Positions 50,390-59,306 of a DNA stretch of 64,000 nt are shown in pieces. Every line of letters begins with the position of its first letter. Position 1 is the stretch's first letter. The position numbers and the translations under genes were made by a program. The stretch lies in the NCBI GenBank assembly GCA_030017655.1, contig JASEIM010000003.1:62422-126421 (forward strand), read 5' to 3'. The DNA comes from Methanobacterium sp. GTDB taxonomy: Archaea; Methanobacteriota; Methanobacteria; Methanobacteriales; Methanobacteriaceae. Under the pieces are notes generated by a model. It worked only from the letters and a program-made list of their open reading frames with translations. It did no database searches and was not told where the DNA came from.

Positions 50390-50554
50390 ACTTAAAGGTG
50401 ATGAAAATCAAAGGTTTTCTGAACCGTAAAAATCAAAACTTGCAAAACTAAAGTTTTGCGTCCCAAAAAATCTAAGCCAACAAAAACCTTGTTTTTGTGG
50501 CGTGAAAATCAAAGATTTTCACAGACTTTTTGAGGAATTTTTACAGGTGATAAA
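50390..50554. repeat. hairpin block between S8 and L6
   Basis: Unusual for a tight r-protein operon, 165 bases separate rps8 and rpl6. They hold hairpins with two- to three-base loops: GCAAAACT/AGTTTTGC (50442-50459), ACAAAAAC/GTTTTTGT (50480-50498, loop CTT) and GTGAAAATC/GATTTTCAC (50502-50522, loop AAA). A weaker GAAAATC/GGTTTTC lies near 50404-50420. Same architecture as the block after rli1. It may cause processing or attenuation inside the operon. Confidence 0.7.
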
Positions 50555-51088
50555 ATGGCTCAAGCAGTAGTCCTTAGAGAGGAAATAGAAATTCCAGAGG
50601 GGATAAATGTCAATTTAGATGACGGAGTAACTGTTAAAGGATCAAAGGGTCAGCTCAACAGGAAGTTTAACTATCCTAATGTTATCATAAAAAAAGAAGA
50701 TGATAAATTGGTATTAGAGAGCAATTTTCCTAAAAAAAGAGATAAAGCAATGCTCGGAACCATAAAATCCCATATAAATAACATGATTATAGGATTAACA
50801 GATGGTTTTACCTATAATATGAAAATAGTTTATGCTCACTTCCCAATGACTGTTAAAGCTGCCGGGAATAAAGTTACAATAGAAAATTTCCTTGGTGAAA
50901 GGTATCCCAGAACTGCAAAGATTGTAGGGGATGCTAAAGTCCAGGTAAAGGGCGATGAAGTGATTGTTACAGGAATTAACAAAGAAGATGTTGGACAGAC
51001 AATGGCCAATTTGGAACAGGCCACTAAAATAAAGGGAAGAGATCCAAGGGTATTCCAGGATGGAATATACTTTGTAAGTAGGGAATAA
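50555..51088 (+). CDS. rpl6: 50S ribosomal protein L6 (uL6)
   Basis: 177 residues with the two L6 repeats: IEIPEGINVNLDDGVTVKGSKGQLNRKF and MTVKAAGNKVTIENFLGERYPRTAKIVGDAKVQVKGDEVIVTGINKEDVGQTMANLEQATKIKGRDPRVFQDGIYFV. GGTGAT before the ATG. Located near the factor-binding site of the large subunit. Confidence 0.96.
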   Translation: MAQAVVLREEIEIPEGINVNLDDGVTVKGSKGQLNRKFNYPNVIIKKEDDKLVLESNFPKKRDKAMLGTIKSHINNMIIGLTDGFTYNMKIVYAHFPMTVKAAGNKVTIENFLGERYPRTAKIVGDAKVQVKGDEVIVTGINKEDVGQTMANLEQATKIKGRDPRVFQDGIYFVSRE

Positions 51089-51100
51089 GGCGGTGGCAGG

Positions 51101-51436
51101 ATGAAAAAACCAAATTTTAAAAGACAGGAATGGTTCAGATACAAAAAACTTGGAGAAAAATGGAGAAAGCCAAAGGGAAAGACAAGCAAAACAAGAAGAT
51201 ACGAAAAAGGAAAACCTGCGATGCCTTCTATTGGTTATGGTTCTCCAAGAGCTACAAGAGGACTTCATCCTTCAGGATATAAAGACGTGCTTGTAAGTAA
51301 TATTGCTGAACTTGAAAACCTTGATCCAGCTACACAAGCAGGTAGAATCAGTGCTACAGTTGGAAAAAGAAAAAAAGAAGTCATGCTTGAAAAAGCGAAA
51401 GAATTAGGAATTAAAATTCTTAACAAAGGGATTTAA
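51101..51436 (+). CDS. rpl32e: 50S ribosomal protein L32e
   Basis: 111 residues, archaeal/eukaryotic. FKRQEWFRYKKLGEKWRKPKGKTSKTRRYEKGKPAMPSIGYGSPRATRGLHPSG is the family core. Short archaeal form without the acidic N-terminal domain found in some groups. GGTGGCAGG precedes the ATG. Confidence 0.95.
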   Translation: MKKPNFKRQEWFRYKKLGEKWRKPKGKTSKTRRYEKGKPAMPSIGYGSPRATRGLHPSGYKDVLVSNIAELENLDPATQAGRISATVGKRKKEVMLEKAKELGIKILNKGI

Positions 51437-51584
51437 GTATTCAATGCAGGGTACTTAAAGTCAGTTTATCTGACAAAATTTGCAATTGCATTAAAATTTT
51501 AAAAACCTGAAACAGGTTTTTGGATCGACCTTTGAAAAATTAAGCAAAGAATGTTTTTAAGTGAAGGTCGTAGGAGGTTTCTTC
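51437..51584 (+). repeat. rpl32e-rpl19e spacer with hairpins
   Basis: AAAAACCTG (51501-51509) pairs perfectly with CAGGTTTTT (51513-51521) around the loop AAA. A longer-range pair CGACCTT (51526-51532) and AAGGTCG (51564-51570) ends right before the L19e ribosome site TAGGAGG. The outer pair could position or mask that site; this is inference. Confidence 0.55.
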
Positions 51585-52031
51585 ATGAATCTTACTACTC
51601 AAAGGAGATTGGCTGCAGATATTCTGAAAGTCGGGGAAAACAGGATATGGATAGATCCTGAAAGGGCTGAGGAAGTATCAAGAGCCATAACTCGAGAAAG
51701 TGTTAAACAACTTATAAATAATAAAGCAATAAAAGCAAAGCCACAAAAAGGAATAAGCAGCTACAGATCAAAGAAAATAGCTGCACAGAAAAAGAAAGGC
51801 AGAAGAAAAGGCCATGGTAGTACAAAAGGAGCTAAAGGAGCTAGAAATCCAAAGAAAAAAGCATGGATGACTACTATAAGGGCTTTAAGAACAGATCTAA
51901 AAGACATGAGAGATAATAGGGAAATTAATAAGACTACCTACAGGAAACTCTATAAAATGGCTAAAGGTGGCGCATTTAGAAGTAAATCCTATATGAAAAC
52001 CTATGCCAGGGATCATGGTCTGCTTAGGTAA
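51585..52031 (+). CDS. rpl19e: 50S ribosomal protein L19e
   Basis: 148 residues beginning MNLTTQRRLAADILKVGENRIWIDPERAEEVSRAI, with the basic linker KKKGRRKGHGSTKGAKGARNPKKKAWMTTIRALR. AGGAGG stands just before ATG 51585; the frame is open to a GTG at 51561 without need. Archaeal/eukaryotic-specific large-subunit protein. Confidence 0.95.
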   Translation: MNLTTQRRLAADILKVGENRIWIDPERAEEVSRAITRESVKQLINNKAIKAKPQKGISSYRSKKIAAQKKKGRRKGHGSTKGAKGARNPKKKAWMTTIRALRTDLKDMRDNREINKTTYRKLYKMAKGGAFRSKSYMKTYARDHGLLR

Positions 52032-52045
52032 AAGGAGGAATATAA

Positions 52046-52627
52046 TTGGCACACGGATCAAGATACAAGGTAGCATTTAGAAGAAGAAGAGAAGGAAAAA
52101 CAGATTATGGGGCGAGATTTAAGCTCATTGAATTGGATAAAGCTCGAATGGTGGCAAGAATAACAAATAATCATATAATAGCTCAAATTATAAAGGTAGC
52201 TCCAGAAGGAGATCAAACCATTATTTCAGCACATTCTAATGAACTTAATAAAACAGGATGGCTTGGATCCACAAAAAATATTTCTGCAGCATATCTTACC
52301 GGATTTTTATGCGGTAAGAAAGCTCTGGAGGAAGGTATTGAGGAAGCTGTTTTAGACATTGGTTTAAAATCTCCAACCAAAGGCACAAAGATCTTTGCAG
52401 TACTGAAAGGAGCTGTAGACGCTGGTCTTAATATTCCGCACGGTGAAGTAGTTTTACCTGATGAAGAGAGGATAAGGGGAGAACATATAGCACAATATGC
52501 TGAGTCTTTAAGTGAAGATGAAGTCAAAAAGAAATTTTCAAAATATATCCAGAATGGATTATCCCCAAAGGATCTCCCGGACCATTTTGATAAAATTAAA
52601 CAAAAAATTAGTGAAGAGGGATCATAA
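52046..52627 (+). CDS. rpl18: 50S ribosomal protein L18 (uL18)
   Basis: 193 residues from a TTG at 52046 behind AAAGGAGGAA. 5S rRNA-binding family: YKVAFRRRREGKTDYGARFKLIELDKARMVARITNNHIIAQI and AAYLTGFLCGKKALEEGIEEAVLDIGLKSPTKGTKIFAVLKGAVDAGLNIPHGE. Its TAA overlaps the S5 ATG. Confidence 0.95.
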   Translation: MAHGSRYKVAFRRRREGKTDYGARFKLIELDKARMVARITNNHIIAQIIKVAPEGDQTIISAHSNELNKTGWLGSTKNISAAYLTGFLCGKKALEEGIEEAVLDIGLKSPTKGTKIFAVLKGAVDAGLNIPHGEVVLPDEERIRGEHIAQYAESLSEDEVKKKFSKYIQNGLSPKDLPDHFDKIKQKISEEGS

Positions 52628-53268
52628 TGAATTTTAATATGGAAGAATGGGAACCTAAAACCAATCTGGGACACATGGTCAAGGAAGGTACAATAACCGA
52701 TATTGACGAAATATTTGAAAAAGGTCTTCCTATCATGGAACTTGAAATAGTTGATGCTCTACTGCCTGATTTAGAAGAAGAAGTAATGGACGTTAACCTC
52801 GTTCAGAGAATGCATAAATCCGGTAGAAAAGTAAATTTCAGAGTTATCGTTGCAGTTGGAAATAAAAATGGGTACGTAGGGCTTGGTCAAGGTAAAGCAA
52901 AAGAGGTTGGCCCGGCTATAAGAAAAGCAGTAGATAATGCTAAATTTAATGTAATAAAAGTTAGAAGAGGCTGTGGTGACTGGGGATGTGTATGTGGAAG
53001 AGAACATACAGTACCATTTAAGATATCTGGTAAAAGCGGTAGTGTAAGAGTTACTTTAATCCCTGCACCTGGTGGAGTTGGTCTTGCAATAGGTGATGTT
53101 GGAAAAACCATACTAAAACTTGCAGGAATAGATGATGTATGGTCCCAGACAATGGGTCAAACTCAGACAACAATCAATTTTGCAGGGGCAGTTTTCGATG
53201 CCCTGAAACATTTAAGCATGGTTAAAGCAAACAAATCCGATCTCAAAAATCTTGGAGTAGCAGGGTGA
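52627..53268 (+). CDS. rps5: 30S ribosomal protein S5 (uS5)
   Basis: 213 residues with the S5 N-terminal dsRNA-binding-like domain (HKSGRKVNFRVIVAVGNKNGYVGLGQGKAKEVGPAIRKAVDNAK) and the C-terminal SVRVTLIPAPGGVGLAIGDVGKTILKLAGIDDVWSQTMGQTQT. It starts in the TAATG overlap with L18. Confidence 0.96.
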   Translation: MNFNMEEWEPKTNLGHMVKEGTITDIDEIFEKGLPIMELEIVDALLPDLEEEVMDVNLVQRMHKSGRKVNFRVIVAVGNKNGYVGLGQGKAKEVGPAIRKAVDNAKFNVIKVRRGCGDWGCVCGREHTVPFKISGKSGSVRVTLIPAPGGVGLAIGDVGKTILKLAGIDDVWSQTMGQTQTTINFAGAVFDALKHLSMVKANKSDLKNLGVAG

Positions 53269-53273
53269 TGATC

Positions 53274-53732
53274 ATGATTGCAGCAATAAGAGTAAGAGGT
53301 AGAACAGGGATCAAAAAAGAAATTGCAGATACCCTGGATATGTTAAAACTTACCAGAATTAACCACGCAGTTTTAATTGAAGAAAATCCAAGTTACAATG
53401 GAATGCTTCAAAAAGCTAAAGATTACATAACATGGGGCGAAGTGGATGAAGAAACAGTAGCCCAGTTAATATCTAAAAGAGGAAAATTAACAGGTAACCT
53501 TAGAGTTACAGAAGATTATATAAAAGAGAATACAGATTTTTCCTCAGTAGAAGAACTTTCAAAGGCAGTAGTAGAATCTGGCGCTAAACTGGAAGATAGC
53601 GGAATAAAACCAGTATTCAGACTTCATCCTCCAAGAAAAGGGTATGAAAATATTAAAAAAACATTTAAAGAATCTGGAAGTTTAGGCTACAGAGGAGATA
53701 AGATAGGAGATCTCATTAAAAAGATGATCTAA
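53274..53732 (+). CDS. rpl30: 50S ribosomal protein L30 (uL30)
   Basis: 152 residues, the long archaeal type: MIAAIRVRGRTGIKKEIADTLDMLKLTRINHAVLIEENPSYNGMLQKAKDYITWGEV and RLHPPRKGYENIKKTFKESGSLGYRG. I prefer ATG 53274 with GGGTGAT upstream; ATG 53265 overlapping the S5 stop would add three residues. Confidence 0.94.
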   Translation: MIAAIRVRGRTGIKKEIADTLDMLKLTRINHAVLIEENPSYNGMLQKAKDYITWGEVDEETVAQLISKRGKLTGNLRVTEDYIKENTDFSSVEELSKAVVESGAKLEDSGIKPVFRLHPPRKGYENIKKTFKESGSLGYRGDKIGDLIKKMI

Positions 53733-53766
53733 ACTCATCACCTTTAAAAGGTGGAGGTGTATTACG

Positions 53767-54204
53767 ATGATAAGAAGGACACGAAAAATAAGGAAGTTAC
53801 GAGGCTCACGAACTGTTGGTGGTGGAAGCTCTAAAAAACGAAGAGGAGCTGGTCACAGAGGTGGAAGAGGAAATGCCGGTCTCCATAAAAGTAAATGGAC
53901 ATGGGTTGTAAAATACGATCCTGACCACTTCGGAAAATACGGTTTTAAAAGGCCACAGGGAAGTATTTTAAAATTTAATACTGTAAATATTGATTATTTA
54001 GATGAAAAATCAGAAGAACTGGTAGAGCAGGGTCTTGCTCAAAAGAAAGACAAAGCCATCGAAATAGATGTTACTGATCTTGGCTACAATAAAGTACTTG
54101 GAAAAGGTAAAGTAACTAAACCATTAATTATAAAATCACCTAAATTCTCCAGTTTAGCAATACAAAAGATTGAAGAAGCTGGTGGAGAAATAATAAATCT
54201 TTAA
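53767..54204 (+). CDS. rpl15: 50S ribosomal protein L15 (uL15)
   Basis: 145 residues. The arginine/glycine-rich start (RKIRKLRGSRTVGGGSSKKRRGAGHRGGRGNAG) penetrates rRNA, followed by the globular part with LGKGKVTKPLIIKSPKFSSLAIQKIEEAGG. GGTGGAGGTG precedes the ATG. Last ribosomal gene before secY. Confidence 0.96.
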   Translation: MIRRTRKIRKLRGSRTVGGGSSKKRRGAGHRGGRGNAGLHKSKWTWVVKYDPDHFGKYGFKRPQGSILKFNTVNIDYLDEKSEELVEQGLAQKKDKAIEIDVTDLGYNKVLGKGKVTKPLIIKSPKFSSLAIQKIEEAGGEIINL

Positions 54205-54233
54205 CTGTAATATGGGGCAGGGAGTGAAGTTCA

Positions 54234-55574
54234 TTGCTTGAAAAATTACAACCAATTTTTTCATTAATTCCTCAGGTCAAATCACCTGTACACAGATTGC
54301 CTTTTAAGGAAAAACTTAAATGGACAGCAGTTATATTAGTTCTGTATTTTTTCTTAACTAACATCACCCTTTATGGGTTAAGTCCAACTGCTGTTGACCA
54401 GTTTGCACAGTTAAGGGCAGTTCTGGCAGGTAACTTTGGTTCAATCATCACCCTTGGTATAGGGCCAATAGTTTCAGCATCTATTATACTTCAACTTTTA
54501 GTTGGAGGAAATATTTTGAAGCTGGATCTATCGAGACATGAGGATAAAGCTTTATTCCAGGGAACCCAAAAACTCCTTGCCGTGGTATTCACCTTATTTG
54601 AAGCGGCAGTACTTGTGTACACAGGTGCACTTGCCGCTTTACCTGGAGCTCGGGAAATTGTTATAGTTCAGGTAACTCTTGGTGGAATTCTCATTATCTT
54701 CCTTGATGAAGTTATATCTAAATGGGGATTTGGAAGCGGTGTAGGTCTTTTCATAGTTGCGGGGGTTGCTCAAGCTATAATTGTTGGAGCATTTAACTTC
54801 CTTTCATCACCAGCATCTCCCGGAGTACCTGCAGGGGCAATTCCTCAATTTATATATCTTTTAACAACAGGATCGCCTGATTTCAGCATACTTATTCCAG
54901 TAATAGCTACAATTATTGTTTTCCTTATTGTGGTATATGCAGAAAGTATGCGGGTTGAAATACCTCTTTCATACGGAGGAGTTAAAGGAGCAAGAGGAAA
55001 ATATCCATTAAGATTTATATATGCCAGTAACATGCCAGTTATCCTCACAAGCGCACTGCTATTGAATGTACAGTTATTCGCTACATTATTCCAGAGATTA
55101 GGGTTTCCAATCCTTGGAACTATCTCTAATGGCCAGGCAATAAGTGGAATTGCATATTACCTTACACCACCAGCAAGTCTGAGCATAATTCTCACAGATC
55201 CATTGAAGGTATTGATTTATGGTATCGTATTCATATTATCATGTGTACTCTTCGCATGGCTCTGGGTAGAGTTAAGTGGAATAGGCCCTAAAAAAGTTGC
55301 TGGAGATCTTCACCGGATGGGAATGCAGATTCCAGGATTTAGAAGCAGTAAAGCTCAATTTGAGAAGATACTTAAGAGGTACATTCCAATTATAACTATT
55401 CTTGGAGGGGCGTTTGTAGGTCTTCTGGCCTTTGGTGCAGATCTTACAGGTGCATTAGGAGGAGGAACAGGTGTCCTTTTAACAGTAGGTATAGTATACA
55501 GACTTTACGAAGAAATAGCTCAGGAACAATTAATGGACATGCATCCAATGCTCAGAAAGTTTTTAGGTGATTAA
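54234..55574 (+). CDS. secY: SecY/Sec61-alpha translocon channel
   Basis: 446 residues, ten membrane spans. The archaeal signature lies in SPVHRLPFKEKLKWTAVILVLYFFLTNITLYGL, the plug region in FGSIITLGIGPIVSASIILQLLVG and the cytoplasmic loop YGGVKGARGKYPLRFIYASNMPVI. It forms the protein-conducting channel with SecE and SecG. Starts at a TTG (54234) 29 bases after L15, the conserved spc-operon order. Confidence 0.96.
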   Translation: MLEKLQPIFSLIPQVKSPVHRLPFKEKLKWTAVILVLYFFLTNITLYGLSPTAVDQFAQLRAVLAGNFGSIITLGIGPIVSASIILQLLVGGNILKLDLSRHEDKALFQGTQKLLAVVFTLFEAAVLVYTGALAALPGAREIVIVQVTLGGILIIFLDEVISKWGFGSGVGLFIVAGVAQAIIVGAFNFLSSPASPGVPAGAIPQFIYLLTTGSPDFSILIPVIATIIVFLIVVYAESMRVEIPLSYGGVKGARGKYPLRFIYASNMPVILTSALLLNVQLFATLFQRLGFPILGTISNGQAISGIAYYLTPPASLSIILTDPLKVLIYGIVFILSCVLFAWLWVELSGIGPKKVAGDLHRMGMQIPGFRSSKAQFEKILKRYIPIITILGGAFVGLLAFGADLTGALGGGTGVLLTVGIVYRLYEEIAQEQLMDMHPMLRKFLGD

Positions 55575-55595
55575 ATAGAGGTTTAGAGGGATAAT

Positions 55596-56153
55596 ATGAA
55601 AGTGGTTGTAATTGCAGGAATTCCAGGATCAGGTAGTACAACAGTATTGAATAAGGCACTTGAAAGTCTTGATTATGTGAACGTGAATTATGGAGATGCA
55701 ATGATTAAAATTGCCCAGGAAGAGGGCATTGTAGAAGATAGAGATTCTTTGAGAAAACTTTCTCCAGATGTTCAAAAAGAAATTCAAAAAAATGCTGCAA
55801 AAAGTATAAGAGAGATGTCACAAGTAAATAATATAATTGTAGATACTCATTGTACAATTAAAACACCTGCTGGTTTTTTACCTGGACTTCCAAAATGGGT
55901 ATTAGATGAACTCGAGCCAGATATGTTCATATTAATTGAAGCAGACGGCGAAGAAATCTTGATGAGAAGATTGAGTGATGAAACAAGGACAAGAGACATG
56001 GAAAAGCTGAGTGATATAGAACTTCATCAAGAAATGAATCGCGCTGTATCTATGGCTTACGCCGCACTTACAGGTGCCACAGTAAAAATCATTAAAAATC
56101 ATGACAACCGACTTGAAGAGCCAGTAGAGGAAATGATTAATACTTTAAAATAA
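55596..56153 (+). CDS. adkA: archaeal adenylate kinase
   Basis: 185 residues; P-loop VVIAGIPGSGSTTVLNKAL at the start, typical of the archaeal AdkA family and distinct from bacterial Adk. HCTIKTPAGFLPGLPKWVLDELEPD and DETRTRDME are conserved. Converts AMP and ATP to two ADP. It follows secY in the same order as in other euryarchaea. Confidence 0.94.
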   Translation: MKVVVIAGIPGSGSTTVLNKALESLDYVNVNYGDAMIKIAQEEGIVEDRDSLRKLSPDVQKEIQKNAAKSIREMSQVNNIIVDTHCTIKTPAGFLPGLPKWVLDELEPDMFILIEADGEEILMRRLSDETRTRDMEKLSDIELHQEMNRAVSMAYAALTGATVKIIKNHDNRLEEPVEEMINTLK

Positions 56154-56191
56154 AATTCTAAAAGTTAAATTTCAAGATAAAGAGGAAAAAA

Positions 56192-56761
56192 ATGGTATTC
56201 GAATCAATATTGGGTGGAATATTTGGGGCGTTGGATGGCCTATTTAATCCATTTATTCAATCAATAGGTCCAATGCTTTCTATAACAATAATAGCAATCA
56301 TAATAGCCTTTGCAATCACTGTTGCAAATAAATATCTTATTGATCAGGATAGGCTCCAATATCTCCAGAAAGAAATGAAGGATTATCAGCAGGAGATGAT
56401 GCAGGCTAGAAAATCAAATGATCCAAAAGCACTGGCCAAAATACAGGAAAAACAGGCAGAATTCATGGAAATTCAAAAGGAAATGATGACCAATTCATTC
56501 AAGCCAATGATAGTGACATTCATTCCTATACTTCTTGTATTCTGGTGGATATCAGCTAATTCATTTTTAAGCCAGTTAGTAGTAAAATTACCAGCATTAG
56601 CTTACTATCTGCTTTTAGTTCCTCTGTTCCATCTGATTTATGCTCCAGCACCAGGAGCTCCTGAAATGTCCATCACATGGTTAGGATGGTACATATTATG
56701 TTCATTCGCATTTTCATTAATATTCCGGAAGTTACTGGGAGTTAAAACCGGAGGAGCGTAG
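56192..56761 (+). CDS. DUF106/EMC3-TMCO1-type membrane insertase homologue
   Basis: 189 residues. An N-terminal span (about 26-48) is followed by a long coiled-coil cytosolic loop (QDRLQYLQKEMKDYQQEMMQARKSNDPKALAKIQEKQAEFMEIQKEMM) and two or more C-terminal spans (PMIVTFIPILLVFWWIS and later). This is the archaeal YidC/Oxa1-superfamily protein of the DUF106 group. Its place directly after secY-adkA supports a role in membrane protein insertion. Confidence 0.88.
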   Translation: MVFESILGGIFGALDGLFNPFIQSIGPMLSITIIAIIIAFAITVANKYLIDQDRLQYLQKEMKDYQQEMMQARKSNDPKALAKIQEKQAEFMEIQKEMMTNSFKPMIVTFIPILLVFWWISANSFLSQLVVKLPALAYYLLLVPLFHLIYAPAPGAPEMSITWLGWYILCSFAFSLIFRKLLGVKTGGA

Positions 56762-56916
56762 ATTCGTAAATATTCAATTTCATGGACTCAATAAGCGTTA
56801 AAAACTATATTAAAACGCTCATCATCATGGACATTGATTTGTGATGATTATAATAATGATTTATTGGTATAGATAAAATCATTTAAAATGAGCGTAAAAA
56901 ATTAGGAGAGATTAAT

Positions 56917-57186
56917 ATGCCTCAATTAAGATACAGATCTAGATCATACAGAAGAATATTCAAAAAAACCCCTGGAGGAAAAACAGTATTACGCTACAAG
57001 AAGAAAAAGCCAAGCAAGCATGTTTGCGCTGAATGCGGCAAACTCCTTCATGGAGTTCCAAGGGGAAGACCATATCAGATAAGAAAACTTTCAAAGTCTA
57101 AAAAAAGACCAAACAGGCCTTATGGTGGATATCTTTGCCACGAATGCGCTCGAAAAATGTTTAAGATCGAGGCAAGGGAAGGATGA
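56917..57186 (+). CDS. rpl34e: 50S ribosomal protein L34e
   Basis: 89 residues: PQLRYRSRSYRRIFKKTPGGKTVLRYKKKKPSKHVCAECGKLLHGVPRGRPYQIRKLSKSKKRPNRPYGGYLCHECAR. The CAEC and CHEC pairs make a zinc ribbon. AGGAGAG before the ATG. Its stop overlaps the cmk start. The 155 bases before it include an AGCGTT/AACGCT inverted pair of unknown role. Confidence 0.95.
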   Translation: MPQLRYRSRSYRRIFKKTPGGKTVLRYKKKKPSKHVCAECGKLLHGVPRGRPYQIRKLSKSKKRPNRPYGGYLCHECARKMFKIEAREG

Positions 57187-57713
57187 TTATAACTATCAGT
57201 GGATTGGCTGGAAGTGGAACAACTACAGCATCTAAAATCCTTTCAGAAAAAATGAATGTTCCATACATCTCAGCAGGTGACATATTTCGTCAGATGGCTG
57301 CAGAAAAAAATATGGATATTCTGGAATTTAGTAAATTCGCTGAAGAAAATGAAGACATTGACATTGAAATAGATAAAAGACAAGCAGAAATAGCTAAAGA
57401 AAAAGAAAACTTAATTGTAGAAGGAAGGTTATCTGCTCATTTTGTAGATGCAGACCTTAAAATATGGTTTATAGCTCCATTAGATACCCGTACACAACGG
57501 ATAAGTCAAAGAGAGAATAAGCCATATGAAACAGTTAAAGAAGAAATAATTACAAGAAGTAAAAGCGAAGCAAAGCGATATCATGAAATTCATGATATTG
57601 ACATTGAAAATATGGAAGTTTATGACTTGATCATAAACACCGGGAATTTTGATCCGGAAAGCATCGCTAGTATCATATTAAAAGTAATAGAGGTGATTTC
57701 ATGCCAGCAATAG
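57183..57713 (+). CDS. cmk: cytidylate kinase
   Basis: 176 residues, archaeal short form; P-loop ITISGLAGSGTTTASKIL at the start, YISAGDIFRQMAAEKNMDILEF and IVEGRLSAHFVDADLKIWF. Phosphorylates CMP/dCMP. Overlaps L34e by 4 bases and L14e by 13 bases, so translation is coupled through the trio. Confidence 0.93.
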   Translation: MIITISGLAGSGTTTASKILSEKMNVPYISAGDIFRQMAAEKNMDILEFSKFAEENEDIDIEIDKRQAEIAKEKENLIVEGRLSAHFVDADLKIWFIAPLDTRTQRISQRENKPYETVKEEIITRSKSEAKRYHEIHDIDIENMEVYDLIINTGNFDPESIASIILKVIEVISCQQ

Positions 57714-57928
57714 AAGTAGGAAGAGTATGTGTTAAGATTGCAGGAAGAGAAGCAGGCGAAAAATGTGTTATAGTTGAAGTTATTGATGATAAATTTGTTG
57801 AAGTTGTAGGAACAAACATTAAAAACAGAAGATGTAATATTAGGCATTTAGAGCCAGTTGATCAAACTATTGAAATTAAATCAGATAATATAGAAGATAT
57901 TAAAAAAGAACTTGAATCTGCAGCTTAA
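57701..57928 (+). CDS. rpl14e: 50S ribosomal protein L14e
   Basis: 75 residues with an SH3-like/KOW start (MPAIEVGRVCVKIAGREAGEKCVIVEVIDDKFVEVVGTNIKNRRCNIRHLEPVDQTIEI). AGAGGTGATTTC precedes the ATG inside the cmk 3' end. Confidence 0.94.
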   Translation: MPAIEVGRVCVKIAGREAGEKCVIVEVIDDKFVEVVGTNIKNRRCNIRHLEPVDQTIEIKSDNIEDIKKELESAA

Positions 57929-57954
57929 AAAATAGCAGAATGTCAGGTTTTCTA

Positions 57955-58917
57955 ATGGCAGATTTACTCATAAAAGCTGAAGGTGAAACAGATCCAAACT
58001 ATGGGCATTTTCCAGAGAAAAGACCAATAGAAGATCATATACACCGGGGAATTATAAACCTCGATAAACCTTCAGGACCAACATCCCATGAAGTTGATTC
58101 ATGGGTAAAAAGAATACTTAGTGTGGAAAAAACAGGTCATGGAGGAACTTTAGACCCTAAAGTCACCGGAGTTTTACCCGTAGGCATAGACCATGCTACA
58201 AGAGTCATTCAAATGCTTTTAGGTGCAGATAAAGAGTATGTATGTCTCATGAGACTGCACGAAGAGATTTCAGAGAAAAAAATTCGGAACATACTGAAGG
58301 AATTTCAGGGAAAAATCTTCCAGACACCACCACTTAAATCTGCTGTTAAAAGAGAACTGAGAGTTAGAAATATTTATTACGCTAATATCCTTGAAATAGA
58401 CGGTCAGGATGTTTTATTCAAAATAGGATGTGAAGGTGGAACTTACATACGAAAATACTGTCATGATGTAGGTGAAGCCCTTGGAATAGGCGCTCACATG
58501 GCAGAACTTAGAAGAACAAAAGCAGGACCTTTCAGTGAAGATGAAACACTGATTACACTTCAGGATCTAACCGATGCATATCACATATGGAAGGAAGAAG
58601 GAGATGAATCTCTCCTTAGAAAATCTATACTTCCAATGGAAAGCGCAGTTGGACATTTACCTAAAATATTCATAAGAGATTCAGCTGTTGATGCAATCTG
58701 TCATGGTGCAGACCTTGCATCTGGCGGAGTCATTAAAATCGAAGAAGGTATTAAAAAAGGAGACACTGTAGCTGTTATGACCCTTAAAGGCGAACTTGTT
58801 GCAGCAGGTGAAAGCCTGAAAACCTCTTCAGAAATATATAAATCAAATAAAGGTATATTAATAGACATAAAAAAAGTTTTTATGGAGCCAGATACATACC
58901 CAAGGATGTGGAAGTAA
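57955..58917 (+). CDS. truB: tRNA/rRNA pseudouridine synthase TruB/Cbf5
   Basis: 320 residues from MADLLIKAEGETDPNYGHFPEKRPIEDHI. The catalytic aspartate lies in HGGTLDPKVTGVLPVGI, followed by CEGGTYIRKYCHDVGEALGIGAHMAELRRTKAGPF and a C-terminal PUA domain (FIRDSAVDAICHGADLASGGVI). It works in H/ACA RNPs with Nop10, Gar1 and L7Ae. ATG 57940 would add five residues; AGGTTTTCTA before 57955 favours the shorter form. Confidence 0.93.
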   Translation: MADLLIKAEGETDPNYGHFPEKRPIEDHIHRGIINLDKPSGPTSHEVDSWVKRILSVEKTGHGGTLDPKVTGVLPVGIDHATRVIQMLLGADKEYVCLMRLHEEISEKKIRNILKEFQGKIFQTPPLKSAVKRELRVRNIYYANILEIDGQDVLFKIGCEGGTYIRKYCHDVGEALGIGAHMAELRRTKAGPFSEDETLITLQDLTDAYHIWKEEGDESLLRKSILPMESAVGHLPKIFIRDSAVDAICHGADLASGGVIKIEEGIKKGDTVAVMTLKGELVAAGESLKTSSEIYKSNKGILIDIKKVFMEPDTYPRMWK

Positions 58918-59221
58918 AAACTACTATTTAAACCAGCTTCTGCAGGGTCTGGATTTATATTTTCAATATTTGATTATCATATTTGAAATATAATGGATTA
59001 CCATAAGCTTTTAAGTGTTTAAAGACATAAATTTTATGTCTATTAATTAGACTTAAATTTAAAACAATGTATTAATCGTATGCCGGGATGGTCAAGCTCA
59101 ACTGCTCAAAAATTCTTTGAATTTTTGGCACCCAGAAAACTAAGTTTTCTAGGGCTTTTAGAAAAAAGTTGATTAAAAGGTTAAAAAATGCCTCTGCCCA
59201 TCTCAAAAAAAATAATCGTAT
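58918..59221. other. intergenic with a tRNA-Ser 5' relic, palindrome and hairpins
   Basis: Contains the palindrome AGACATAAA T TTTATGTCT (59023-59041) and a TATA-like TTTAAAAC at about 59057-59064. Then comes a 25-base copy of the tRNA-Ser start (59074-59098) and two hairpins, CAAAAATTC/GAATTTTTG (59107-59127, loop TTT) and AGAAAAC/GTTTTCT (59134-59150, loop TAA). The TATA is correctly spaced for the relic, so the relic may mark the older promoter-proximal tRNA position. Confidence 0.6.
59074..59098 (+). pseudogene. truncated copy of the tRNA-Ser 5' end
   Basis: Bases 59074-59098 match 59214-59238 (upstream AATCGTAT plus the acceptor strand GCCGGGAT and the start of the D-arm, ending AGCT) with two or three differences, then stop matching. 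No anticodon or T-arm follows, and a hairpin block takes its place. It cannot form a tRNA. A duplication cut off by insertion of hairpin DNA is the simplest reading. Confidence 0.6.
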
Positions 59222-59306
<85 letters not shown>

